A program made the position numbers and the translations under genes. Below are positions 1 through 7,214 of a stretch of 7,498 bases of DNA, piece after piece; the stretch's first letter is position 1; every line of letters begins with the position of its first letter. The notes below the pieces were generated by a model. That model did no database searches and was not told the origin of the DNA. It saw only the letters and a list, made by a program, of their open reading frames with translations. The stretch is from CAZTJA01 sp964613745 (GTDB taxonomy: Bacteria > Desulfobacterota > Desulfomonilia > Desulfomonilales > Desulfomonilaceae): positions 1-7,498 of the forward strand of contig CAZTJA010000130.1 of assembly GCA_964613745.1 (NCBI GenBank), written 5' to 3'.

Positions 1-1199
1 ACATCCTGGACTCCCCAGGCTAATGTACTTCCTTCTTCGAGCTGCAGATCCGGCGGGGTGCGATTGCGATCGAATTCCGCAACGGTGTATCCGAGTGAAC
101 GTATCCGTTTCACTATGTTATCGGAATAGAATATCGTCATGGCCGACCTTCGTTCGGGATCGTATTCCATGGCGGCAAGAACGAGATGGTGGATTTGTCT
201 CGATGCGCCGAACTTGGCCGAATACAGGGTATCGACCGTGTTTACCAGCCGAATTATTCGACCGGGGAAAGATGCTATGTCGTGGACTGATTCGGCGAAC
301 GGAATCGCGTAAGCCAGATTGGATTGAACTTCCGGGATGAGGTGGCCGATGTTGAGTCGTTTCAGCCGTTCGAGAGCCTTATCGAGTTCTTCTATCACAT
401 GAGATCGAGCAATCTCCCTGTTTATTGAAGCAAAATGATTTGTGGGTCCTATTCCCCTGCCTATGCTCAAGGAAAACCTGAGTGCTCGATAGAGATATCT
501 CTTGGCCTGATCAATACACTCCATGAGAGAATAGCCTTTTGCCAAAAGTACCGCGATGGCGGCGGCAAGCGTGCAGCCTGTCCCATGAGTGTGACGGGTT
601 CTGACTCTGATGGTGCTGAATTCATAATGTTGAAGCCCATCATGAAGGACGTCAACCGGCGAATCCTTAAGATGCCCGCCCTTTACCAGTACGTATTTGG
701 GGCCCATTTTCTGGAGCTTTTTTGCAGCCCTCTTCATGTCGGCTATGGTGGTTATCTTTTTCCCGGTTAAAACTTCGGCTTCGGGAATGTTGGGCGTCAA
801 TAGATAGCATTGCGGAAACAACGTTTCCACAAGCGCTTTACGCCCCTCTTCATCAATGAGTTCGGCCCCGTTTTTCGAAACCATGACGGGATCCACGACA
901 AGCTGTTCGACGTTGTATTTTTTTAATTTTTTCGCGACAACCCGGACAATATCTGCATTTGCAAGCATCCCCGTTTTTACGCAATCGGCTCCGATGTCGC
1001 TCAGCACGGATTCAAGCTGGAGTTCCACAAAACTCGGGTCGACGGTAACGACTCCCTGAACCCCAAGGGTATTTTGCGCAGTTAAAGCCGTTATGACGCT
1101 CATACCATAACCGCCGAGGGACAGGATAGTTTTTAAATCGGCCTGTATTCCGGCTCCTCCACCGGAATCCGAGCCGGCTATTGTTAGGACTTTATGCAT
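1..1199 (-). CDS. thiD: Bifunctional hydroxymethylpyrimidine (phosphate) kinase / thiamine-phosphate synthase, ThiD-ThiN fusion (3' end cut by window)
   Basis: Translating the minus strand from the ATG at 1199 gives 399 residues that run off the left edge with no stop. Residues 1-265 are a ThiD kinase of the ribokinase fold, which phosphorylates HMP and HMP-P in the cytoplasm for thiamine synthesis. Visible motifs are GSDSGGGAGIQADLKT (9-24), TALTAQNT (37-44), DPVMVSKNG (103-111), TPNIPEAE (135-142) and HGTGCT (205-210), with Cys209 at the usual ThiD active-site position. From about residue 270 the protein continues into a ThiN-type thiamine-phosphate synthase domain: PGRIIRL (312-318), KFGASRQIHH (329-338), and EEGSTLAWG (388-396) near the cut. 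ThiN replaces ThiE in archaea and some bacteria, so this polypeptide could phosphorylate HMP-P and couple it to the thiazole phosphate. Perhaps 30-50 residues are missing. The Shine-Dalgarno sequence is weak, but the start lies directly before the conserved N-terminus. The gene seems to be transcribed separately from the upstream membrane-protein gene. Confidence 0.93.
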   Translation of the reverse strand, partial: MHKVLTIAGSDSGGGAGIQADLKTILSLGGYGMSVITALTAQNTLGVQGVVTVDPSFVELQLESVLSDIGADCVKTGMLANADIVRVVAKKLKKYNVEQLVVDPVMVSKNGAELIDEEGRKALVETLFPQCYLLTPNIPEAEVLTGKKITTIADMKRAAKKLQKMGPKYVLVKGGHLKDSPVDVLHDGLQHYEFSTIRVRTRHTHGTGCTLAAAIAVLLAKGYSLMECIDQAKRYLYRALRFSLSIGRGIGPTNHFASINREIARSHVIEELDKALERLKRLNIGHLIPEVQSNLAYAIPFAESVHDIASFPGRIIRLVNTVDTLYSAKFGASRQIHHLVLAAMEYDPERRSAMTIFYSDNIVKRIRSLGYTVAEFDRNRTPPDLQLEEGSTLAWGVQD

Positions 1200-1248
1200 A
1201 GTAAGATCCAACAAACATGATGATAGAGAAAGGGAGCTTTGTGATGCA

Positions 1249-1277
1249 ATTGTCTACCTAAGGACTGAACGTATCAA
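1249..1277 (-). promoter_or_regulatory. Predicted sigma70-type promoter for thiD-thiN
   Basis: Reading the minus strand, TTGATA (1277-1272, 5 of 6 matches to the -35 consensus) is followed by a 17-nt spacer and GACAAT (1254-1249, 4 of 6 matches to the -10). Transcription would start near 1242 and leave a leader of about 43 nt. A short dyad, AACGT-6 nt-ACGTT (1268-1283), overlaps the -35 and could be a weak operator or chance. I see no THI-box (TPP riboswitch) elements in this short leader. The call rests on motif match only. Confidence 0.5.
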
Positions 1278-1357
1278 CACGTTTTTTGCGGGTGCCGGTC
1301 TTTTTCTTCTCCGAAAACAAAAATTACTCGCGTGAGGCTGCTGTTTGGGTCTGTAAA

Positions 1358-3073
1358 TCACCAATTGAAGAATTCGGACAGCCGGACTCTTTCCGATGGC
1401 TTTTCCGGAGCTTTCGGATCGGATTCGTCCCAGGATATCTCTAATTCGTCGGGGATTTCCACTTTTTTCTGCAGTTCGATCGGCCCTTGAACGGAGATTT
1501 CGATAACTTCCGGAATCGGGATTTCGGACGGTTCATTCCAAGAAAACGCTATTTCTTCCTGGGGACCAACTTCCCAGTTATCGGAATCCGGCAGGACACC
1601 GCCGAAATCGGCCTCACAGTTGTCGTCCATCTGCACGACCGTGATCTCGTCTAGTCCAATGAGTTCCAGTTCAGGTTCATCTTGATCATCTTCGATGAAG
1701 AGGGCTTCTATTTCGTCTGGTTCAGACTGTAAGGAAATCAAATAATTGTCTTCATGTTGATTAACTGGAGCAATCGGCTCGAAAATCTGAACGGGTGTAT
1801 CTTCCTGGACAACGATGCTGAGATCAACGCCTTCATCGGAATCGGACATTTCGACGAGATTGCCCGGCATCAGTCCGGTGAGAACAATTGAAGGGAGCAC
1901 GTCATCATCTGAATTGGTGACTGCATTGTCTTGCTGCGGGACTTCATCGGAGTCGGTTTTTACAGAGTCTTTCTCTTCGGCTTTCACGTAAAAGGATTCG
2001 AGGTTTTCGAATTCACTGAATGTCGGCTCATCAGAGACGCTCACAACGGGGTAATCCATCAATTTGTTCAGTTCAGGCGATTCCGGCTCAAGCGTGGGTT
2101 CCGGGGTTGCGCTACTTTGCTGAAGAGCAGTCGGCCTGTCTTGATCCGGCTGAGAATCGGAATCGTCCTGACAAGCGGCATCTTGCCGAGACAAGAATAG
2201 GTAGGACAGCCCTATGAAACAGAAGGCCATGACGGGGATCAAAACACCTGATCTTTTTAGTACTGACGGCGAATTAACGGGTTCGATCCGAACAAGCCAA
2301 CCGGGTGCAGCGAGCAAAGCTTCCGCTTTTAGAACGCCGCTCCAGAATGTTGCCGTACTGCCGGCCGAATTCGATCCGGCACCCGTGTCATGCTTTTTGA
2401 GTCCGCTTATGGGAACCAGTGATGTTTTGTAACTTTCTCTGGAGTTGAGAATATTGACGAGGGTATCGCGAGAAAATTTTGTCCGGGAGAACCATTGTCC
2501 TCTATCGGAACCCATGTGCCTACAAATAATATGGAAGAAATTACCCGAGGGATCATCTACGATCAGACCCATATCCAAAGGGATATCCGACCCGACGCGA
2601 ATGTAATTCGATTTCCCGACGCCGTCCACTTCTGCATCCGCCAGCGACAAATCTCCGGTCATGCCGAGGATCTGCCCACGATCACTGATGATTTCTATGC
2701 TGAGGAAATCGGACATACTGTCTTTGAGTTTATTATAAAAAACGTCGAGCTTTTCGGGTTTGAGAACGGTATCAAGATCCATACGACCTGCGATGAGAGA
2801 GAGCATGGAGGTCTTTTGCTTGACCATGCCGTCTATTTCGCCTGCCAGGATTTTTGCTTCAGTCTTGAAATGATTCTGTTCCGACGGCAATGTCCAAAAG
2901 GAATACACGCCTAGCGAGATTACAAGGCATACTGCCGCTCCAAACAAGAGCAGGCGCAGTCGATTGTATTTTTGTTTCTCGGGACTTTCGGAAGCGGATT
3001 CTTTGTGCGACCCGGTATTGACTTTAAAGAATTGTCGAACGCTATTGAGCGACTTTAAATCATGGATTTTCAT
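1358..3073 (-). CDS. Two-pass inner-membrane protein with Cache-like periplasmic domain and long acidic cytoplasmic tail, function unknown
   Basis: I do not recognise a named family for this 571-residue protein. A basic N-terminus (KYNRLR, 35-40) leads into a first membrane segment at about 39-60. A likely periplasmic region at about 61-274 follows, then a second membrane segment at about 275-295. This layout, and the segment KAEALLAAPGWLVRIEP (249-265) just before the second helix, resemble the extracytoplasmic Cache-type sensors found in front of histidine kinases and chemoreceptors. Here, however, no HAMP, kinase, GGDEF or methyl-accepting domain follows. The cytoplasmic part (296-571) is rich in Asp, Glu, Ser and Pro, with repeated DSD-type clusters (for example 303-307, 374-377, 388-391, 410-413). 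It has two related SW[N/D]E stretches (511-514, 547-550) and ends in a more basic and aromatic RVRLSEFFNW. A GGAAGGGAG and an AGG lie upstream of the ATG as possible ribosome sites. A sensor or scaffold role is inference. Confidence 0.85.
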   Translation of the reverse strand: MKIHDLKSLNSVRQFFKVNTGSHKESASESPEKQKYNRLRLLLFGAAVCLVISLGVYSFWTLPSEQNHFKTEAKILAGEIDGMVKQKTSMLSLIAGRMDLDTVLKPEKLDVFYNKLKDSMSDFLSIEIISDRGQILGMTGDLSLADAEVDGVGKSNYIRVGSDIPLDMGLIVDDPSGNFFHIICRHMGSDRGQWFSRTKFSRDTLVNILNSRESYKTSLVPISGLKKHDTGAGSNSAGSTATFWSGVLKAEALLAAPGWLVRIEPVNSPSVLKRSGVLIPVMAFCFIGLSYLFLSRQDAACQDDSDSQPDQDRPTALQQSSATPEPTLEPESPELNKLMDYPVVSVSDEPTFSEFENLESFYVKAEEKDSVKTDSDEVPQQDNAVTNSDDDVLPSIVLTGLMPGNLVEMSDSDEGVDLSIVVQEDTPVQIFEPIAPVNQHEDNYLISLQSEPDEIEALFIEDDQDEPELELIGLDEITVVQMDDNCEADFGGVLPDSDNWEVGPQEEIAFSWNEPSEIPIPEVIEISVQGPIELQKKVEIPDELEISWDESDPKAPEKPSERVRLSEFFNW

Positions 3074-3221
3074 GTCGGACCTGTTACTCCCTTCCGGGCT
3101 TGGACGCAGGTTAATTCCGTCGAACTGAACATGGTCTGAGGACGTCTTAGGAAATGGGAAGCTGCGGTTTTGGACACAATGATCCTGTATCCCTTTTGTC
3201 TCTCACGACCACTAGGCTCCT

Positions 3222-3250
3222 CGTATATCAAATTAACATGGCAAAATCAA
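3222..3250 (-). promoter_or_regulatory. Predicted sigma70-type promoter for the 571-residue membrane protein gene
   Basis: On the minus strand TTGATT (3250-3245, 4 of 6) is followed by a 17-nt spacer and TATACG (3227-3222, 4 of 6). The predicted start is near 3215, which implies a 5' leader of about 140 nt before the ATG at 3073. The surrounding 3225-3300 stretch is markedly AT-rich, as expected of a promoter. Spacing is ideal but the boxes are only partial matches. Confidence 0.4.
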
Positions 3251-3383
3251 GTTTAATTCCAATTATTTTGCCGTATTTCTTAAAGTCGAGAGCCTCCTGA
3301 TGAGAAAAAACAGCTTGAAAATTTCGCCATGATCGACTTCTTTTATCGTGGTTTTTGGTTATAATGCTGAGCCAATTTTACCT

Positions 3384-3389
3384 GGAGGG
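3384..3389 (+). promoter_or_regulatory. Shine-Dalgarno sequence that decides the hldE start
   Basis: GGAGGG lies 7 nt before an in-frame TTG at 3397. The upstream in-frame candidates, ATG at 3364 and TTG at 3355, have no purine-rich ribosome site in front of them. This favours the shorter 480-residue protein. Confidence 0.6.
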
Positions 3390-3396
3390 CATCGGT

Positions 3397-4839
3397 TTGC
3401 ACGAAAGCTTAATCAGGAAACTGAAACCGGCACCTGTTCTCGTCGCCGGAGACGTCATGGTGGACGAGTATATAATCGGAGATGTAGACCGGATTTCACC
3501 CGAGTCTCCGGTCCCGGTTCTGGTAGCTCGCGACCGACTGAGGAGGCTCGGTGGTGCAGGCAATGTCGTAAGGAATCTCGTAGGTATGGGGGCCAAATCG
3601 GCCCTGTTTGCGGCGGTGGGCAGGGACAATCCCGGACGGTGGTTCAAAAGGCATTGTGAAGATCTCGGTGTAGAGACTTTCTGGCTCAAGGATGATCCCG
3701 AAAGACCCACAACCATCAAAACCAGAGTAGTCGCAAGAAATCAGCAGCTTGTTCGGATCGATGAAGAATTCGTACAGAATATCTCCGTCGAGATGGAAGA
3801 TCTGATACTTGATGAACTCAAGTCCGTTCTCACACAGGTTCGATCAGTCATTCTCTCGGATTATGGAAAGGGTTTTCTGACGGACAGATTGACCCGATCG
3901 ATAATCACTGCAGCAAAGGTCGAAAAAATTCCGGTTTTAGTCGATCCCAAAGGGCTTGATTTTAAACGGTATCGTGGAGCCACGTATATTACGCCGAACG
4001 TGAGGGAAGCTCAGCGGGCTTCGGGAATCGAAATACGCAATCGGGACAATTTGATAGAAGCGGGACGCACTATACTGGAACAGTGTGAAGCCGAAGGAAT
4101 TATCATCACCAGGGGTAAAGATGGGGCCACGCTGGTGACCGCAAAGAAAGCCGAGGACTTCCCTGTGAAACCCGTGGAAATAGTGGATGTCACAGGGGCC
4201 GGCGACACGGTCATATCTACGCTCGCTCTGGCGGTAGCAAACAACCTTAGCATTGAGAATGCGATTACACTCGCCAACTTGGCCGCTTCGATCGTTGTCG
4301 CTCGTTTTGGAGCAGCAACTGCAACACTGGATGAAATGGTGCTCTCTCTGAAGCAGGATTCACCGGCCGGAAAAATAATACCGTTCGAGGATGTTGCAAC
4401 CGTAGTGCATGGACACAGAATTCAGGGTCACAAGATCTGTTTCACAAATGGGTGCTTTGACTTGTTTCATGCGGGCCACCTTGAAATTTTGAGACAATCT
4501 TCGCTGAAAGGTGATGTGCTGATTGTTGGAGTGAATTCCGATAAATCCATTCGGCGGATTAAAGGACCGGAGAGGCCAATCGTTTCACAGATTGAGAGAG
4601 CCATCTTGGTTGCCGCAATGAGCTTTGTCGATTATGTGGTGGTGTTTGACGAGGACACGCCGTTGAATCTGATTCAGGAGATAAAGCCGGACGTGCTTGT
4701 GAAGGGATCCGATTGGCAGGGTAAGAAGGTGGTGGGAGAGAACGTCGTCAAATCGAGAGGCGGGTGTGTTGAATTTGTGAAACTCCTGGATGGAATTTCC
4801 ACAACGGCTCTGATCAATAAAATTAAAATCGTAGGCTGA
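3397..4839 (+). CDS. hldE: Bifunctional D-glycero-beta-D-manno-heptose-7-phosphate kinase / heptose-1-phosphate adenylyltransferase
   Basis: HldE (RfaE) catalyses two cytoplasmic steps of ADP-heptose synthesis for the lipopolysaccharide inner core. Its kinase half makes heptose 1,7-bisphosphate, and its C-terminal half adenylylates heptose 1-phosphate after GmhB removes the other phosphate. Numbered from the TTG at 3397 (480 residues), the ribokinase-type domain covers about 12-320. It shows GDVMVDEY (18-25), GGAGN (52-56), RNQQLVRIDEE (114-124), LSDYGKG (153-159) and DVTGAGD (264-270), where Asp270 is the likely catalytic base. The nucleotidyltransferase domain covers about 345-480. It shows TNGCFDLFHAGH (350-361, containing the HxGH motif), GVNSD (378-382) and VKGSDW (435-440). 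Both halves look complete. E. coli HldE has 477 residues and a similarly short N-terminus, which supports this start; ATG 3364 would add 11 residues and TTG 3355 would add 14. No gmhA, gmhB or hldD is in the window, so the rest of the pathway must lie elsewhere. Confidence 0.95.
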   Translation: MHESLIRKLKPAPVLVAGDVMVDEYIIGDVDRISPESPVPVLVARDRLRRLGGAGNVVRNLVGMGAKSALFAAVGRDNPGRWFKRHCEDLGVETFWLKDDPERPTTIKTRVVARNQQLVRIDEEFVQNISVEMEDLILDELKSVLTQVRSVILSDYGKGFLTDRLTRSIITAAKVEKIPVLVDPKGLDFKRYRGATYITPNVREAQRASGIEIRNRDNLIEAGRTILEQCEAEGIIITRGKDGATLVTAKKAEDFPVKPVEIVDVTGAGDTVISTLALAVANNLSIENAITLANLAASIVVARFGAATATLDEMVLSLKQDSPAGKIIPFEDVATVVHGHRIQGHKICFTNGCFDLFHAGHLEILRQSSLKGDVLIVGVNSDKSIRRIKGPERPIVSQIERAILVAAMSFVDYVVVFDEDTPLNLIQEIKPDVLVKGSDWQGKKVVGENVVKSRGGCVEFVKLLDGISTTALINKIKIVG

Positions 4840-4845
4840 ATCTTT

Positions 4846-6963
4846 TCAAATATATCCTAGATCACGGAGTCTGCTCGTCACGATTTCTTCTTCATCGGCA
4901 GTGAATCCTCTGTCGGACGGCGGAGTTCTTGGAATTTTCTTCGCTGGAACGACTGATGCGTGTTCGATGCCGTTTGTGCTGATCACTTTTCCCGTCATTT
5001 CCTTCGGAACAGCTAACCTGAACTGATGCAATATCGTCGGAGTAATATCCAGACACGAAGCAGCCGGGATTCTCTCGTTAATGATTCTGCCGGAACGGAG
5101 ATCGCTCAAGTGAGTAAATATGAATATTCCTTCCGGATCATGATTGGCATCGTCAGGCCCGGTATCATTGCCCTGGACATGGAGCCTTCCATCTCCAACC
5201 GATCCTATGGATCTGCGATTTAATTCATCGAAGTAGACCATCAGGTCGGGGGGAAAACTCTCGGTCGTGCGGTAAATTTCCTCCGGCTTGAGGACGATGT
5301 TTCTCATGGGCTTGCCGTCGTCATATGAGAGTGATTCCAATTCATGTGACAATCGGTTTCGCAATGAATCGTATTCGGAGGCCGAAACTATACCGTTCGG
5401 ATCCCTTCCTTCCAAATTGATGAATATTCTTGCGTAATACCCACCTTCGCTCCAGACCTTCGTGCGATCCCAATCGATATACTCGGGCTTGATCGACCCA
5501 TTTCCATTGGAATGGGGTTTAAGATGGAGCAAGCCTTTCCGGACGAGCCATTCGTTAATGCAAAAGCCTCCGAGCATGGTGCGTGCGCCGTGATCCGAAA
5601 TCACCATTACGTCGGTATTATCGTCTATGAGGGCAAGGAAAGTGCCTATCTTTGAATCGAGGTACCTATAAAATTCCCTGAATACATTTTCGAACTTATT
5701 TCCCGGTTCAAAGAGATGGTGGTCCTTTCGGCAAAAACGCCAAAATCCGTGATGGAGACGGTCCAGAGCTATTTCCACCATCATCAGGAAGTTCCAGTTC
5801 TTGCGGTGAACAATTTTATTGAGGAGATTGAATCTGCGGTCCACCATTTCATATAAGGATTCCAAAAGCCGCTCTTTTTCGGATGTTCGGAAATCCTTCA
5901 CATCTGGCAGGTATTCTCCTGAGGACAAACTATTGAGTTCATAAAATAGATCGGAAGGATACGTGAAGCGCTGATCGACTCTGGGGGCAAGAAAATCGCC
6001 CACGGTAATCCCGTTGTGAGGTCTAGCGGGGTATGTCTGTGGGATTCCTACCAAAATAGACGAATGCCCCTTGTCTTCAAGGTAGTCCCAAATTCTTGGA
6101 TGGCGTACCGTAGCCGACGTTTCCAAACGGGCCAGTTCGTACGAGTTTGGAATCCGGTTACGGAATCCGTAAATACCGAGTTGACCGGGATCCATTCCGG
6201 TTGTTATGGACGTCCACGCGGGAATGGTAATAGGTGGATGGGTTGACAGCAATGAACCCCAACGCCCGTGCTCCATGAGAGAGTTCAATACGGGCAGGTC
6301 GTCCCTGAATTCATCAAAAACGAGGCCGGCCGGAGCGCAATCCAGGCCGAGAACCACAAGGCGACGGTTGCGTGATCGTGATGATCTCCTGCGCTGTCCA
6401 AAGGATCGTAGATCGGGATATTTCTCATAAATAAAACTGAGCACCCGGTCCCGACATTCTATTGGCGACAATTCTGAAGACGAAACTTTCAAATCATAGT
6501 AAGCCGGTGGTTCGAAGAGCGATGAAATTCCGGTAAATTCGGGCGTGATCCCATTTCGTGCAGATCTATAGAGACCTTTGGGATCGCGTTCTTCACAGAT
6601 TTCAAGGGGACAATCCACAAAGATTTCAACGAATCTCTCGCTTCCCAGTAGGTTCCTGAGCTGCGTTCGTATGGATTCGAGGGGGGTAATGAAGGCTGCG
6701 ACTACAATTTGGCCGGATTCGCAGAGGAATTTTGCTATTTCTGCAGCTCTCCTGATGTTTTCGGCGCGATCTTCCGAAGAAAACGTAAGATCCCTGTTGA
6801 GCCCCTGCCGGAGAGAGTCGCCGTCCAACAATGTCACGGTTTTGCCGGACGCTTCTAAGGAGGATTTCACCATCATGGAAATGCTGGTTTTACCGGACCC
6901 GGACAATCCGTTAAACCAAATAATACAACCCTGTAACCTCATCGGAATTCCACTCAATGACAT
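4846..6963 (-). CDS. Fusion of an adenylylsulfate kinase (CysC)-like domain and a type I phosphodiesterase/nucleotide pyrophosphatase domain
   Basis: The 705-residue protein has two enzyme domains joined by a basic linker (RRRSSRSRNRR, 191-201). Residues 9-186 match APS kinase, which makes PAPS from APS and ATP. They contain the P-loop GLSGSGKT (19-26), DGDSLRQGLNRDL (47-59), DRAENIRR (65-72), and DPKGLYRSAR with FTGI (127-136, 143-146). Residues 202-705 are an alkaline-phosphatase-superfamily phosphodiesterase. Candidate metal and nucleophile residues are all present: Asp208 (GLD), Thr246 (TIPAWTS), Asp401 and His405 (DRLHH), Asp457 and His458 (SDHG), and His608. The tail EEEIVTSRLRDLGYI (691-705) resembles the usual ending of this phosphodiesterase group. 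There is no signal peptide, so it is probably cytoplasmic. Met8 (6942) is a plausible alternative start, with GAGTGGA just upstream; nothing similar precedes Met1. No ATP sulfurylase gene (sat, cysD or cysN) or sulfotransferase gene lies in the window, so the true substrate is open. Domain calls are confident; the combined function is not. Confidence 0.92.
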   Translation of the reverse strand: MSLSGIPMRLQGCIIWFNGLSGSGKTSISMMVKSSLEASGKTVTLLDGDSLRQGLNRDLTFSSEDRAENIRRAAEIAKFLCESGQIVVAAFITPLESIRTQLRNLLGSERFVEIFVDCPLEICEERDPKGLYRSARNGITPEFTGISSLFEPPAYYDLKVSSSELSPIECRDRVLSFIYEKYPDLRSFGQRRRSSRSRNRRLVVLGLDCAPAGLVFDEFRDDLPVLNSLMEHGRWGSLLSTHPPITIPAWTSITTGMDPGQLGIYGFRNRIPNSYELARLETSATVRHPRIWDYLEDKGHSSILVGIPQTYPARPHNGITVGDFLAPRVDQRFTYPSDLFYELNSLSSGEYLPDVKDFRTSEKERLLESLYEMVDRRFNLLNKIVHRKNWNFLMMVEIALDRLHHGFWRFCRKDHHLFEPGNKFENVFREFYRYLDSKIGTFLALIDDNTDVMVISDHGARTMLGGFCINEWLVRKGLLHLKPHSNGNGSIKPEYIDWDRTKVWSEGGYYARIFINLEGRDPNGIVSASEYDSLRNRLSHELESLSYDDGKPMRNIVLKPEEIYRTTESFPPDLMVYFDELNRRSIGSVGDGRLHVQGNDTGPDDANHDPEGIFIFTHLSDLRSGRIINERIPAASCLDITPTILHQFRLAVPKEMTGKVISTNGIEHASVVPAKKIPRTPPSDRGFTADEEEIVTSRLRDLGYI

Positions 6964-6967
6964 AATG

Positions 6968-7002
6968 AGCAGTCGGGAGATTACACCTAAATCACGACTG
7001 CT
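6968..7002 (-). repeat. Inverted repeat (8-bp arms) just upstream of the kinase-phosphodiesterase start
   Basis: AGCAGTCG (6968-6975) and CGACTGCT (6995-7002) are perfect complements separated by 19 nt. In the minus-strand transcript the hairpin would end 4 nt before the ATG at 6963, where a ribosome would have to bind. It could tune translation, act as a protein-binding site, or be chance; an 8-bp match at this spacing is not rare. Confidence 0.45.
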
Positions 7003-7214
7003 TTAGAGTGCTTTCAAAAAATCTCAGGTCAACCGAATACCGGTGCATCGCCGGTTAGTTCGATCCAAAAACCGATTTTTGAAACCATATCTCGTTCAAT
7101 CTTTCGGAAGACCGAGTACCCAAAAGGTCTTACCTGAAAATTGTTACTTAGGACAACACAACCTGCTCAGAAGTTCGAGAGGAGTCGCGTGTTCGGCGAC
7201 CCGGAAAATTGGAG

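Larger units (their letters stand above)
3074..3396. other. Divergent intergenic region between the membrane protein gene and hldE
   Basis: This stretch separates two divergently transcribed genes. It holds the predicted minus-strand promoter at 3222-3250 and an AT-rich core. For hldE on the plus strand, a TTGAAA at 3315-3320 is a possible -35 but no good -10 sits at the right distance, so the hldE promoter is unresolved. I see no convincing small gene, RNA gene or terminator here. The part from 3364 to 3396 could be coding if hldE starts at its upstream ATG. Confidence 0.6.

Noticed and set aside
1268..1291. Plus-strand intrinsic terminator (AACGT-loop-ACGTT then a T run)
   Set aside because: The stem is only 5 bp and AT-rich, and no plus-strand gene ends here; the dyad is better noted as overlapping the thiD promoter.
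1300..1357. Intrinsic terminator after the membrane protein gene (CTCACGCGAG then T-rich on the minus strand)
   Set aside because: The stem is only 3 bp with a 4-nt loop, too weak to call.
2495..2914. 139-codon plus-strand open frame inside the membrane protein gene
   Set aside because: It is antisense to the region encoding the first membrane segment and most of the periplasmic domain, with no ribosome site or family resemblance; a shadow frame.
1358..3073. Histidine kinase call for the 571-residue protein
   Set aside because: The membrane topology and periplasmic domain fit, but no H-box, N/G-box or receiver domain exists in the tail.
4846..6360. Arylsulfatase call for the C-terminal domain, tempting next to an APS kinase
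   Set aside because: The sulfatase CxPSR formylglycine motif is absent; the Thr246-centred site is of the phosphodiesterase/pyrophosphatase type.
6578..7006. 142-codon plus-strand open frame over the CysC-like domain
   Set aside because: It is antisense to the highly conserved P-loop kinase coding sequence, which explains the open frame.
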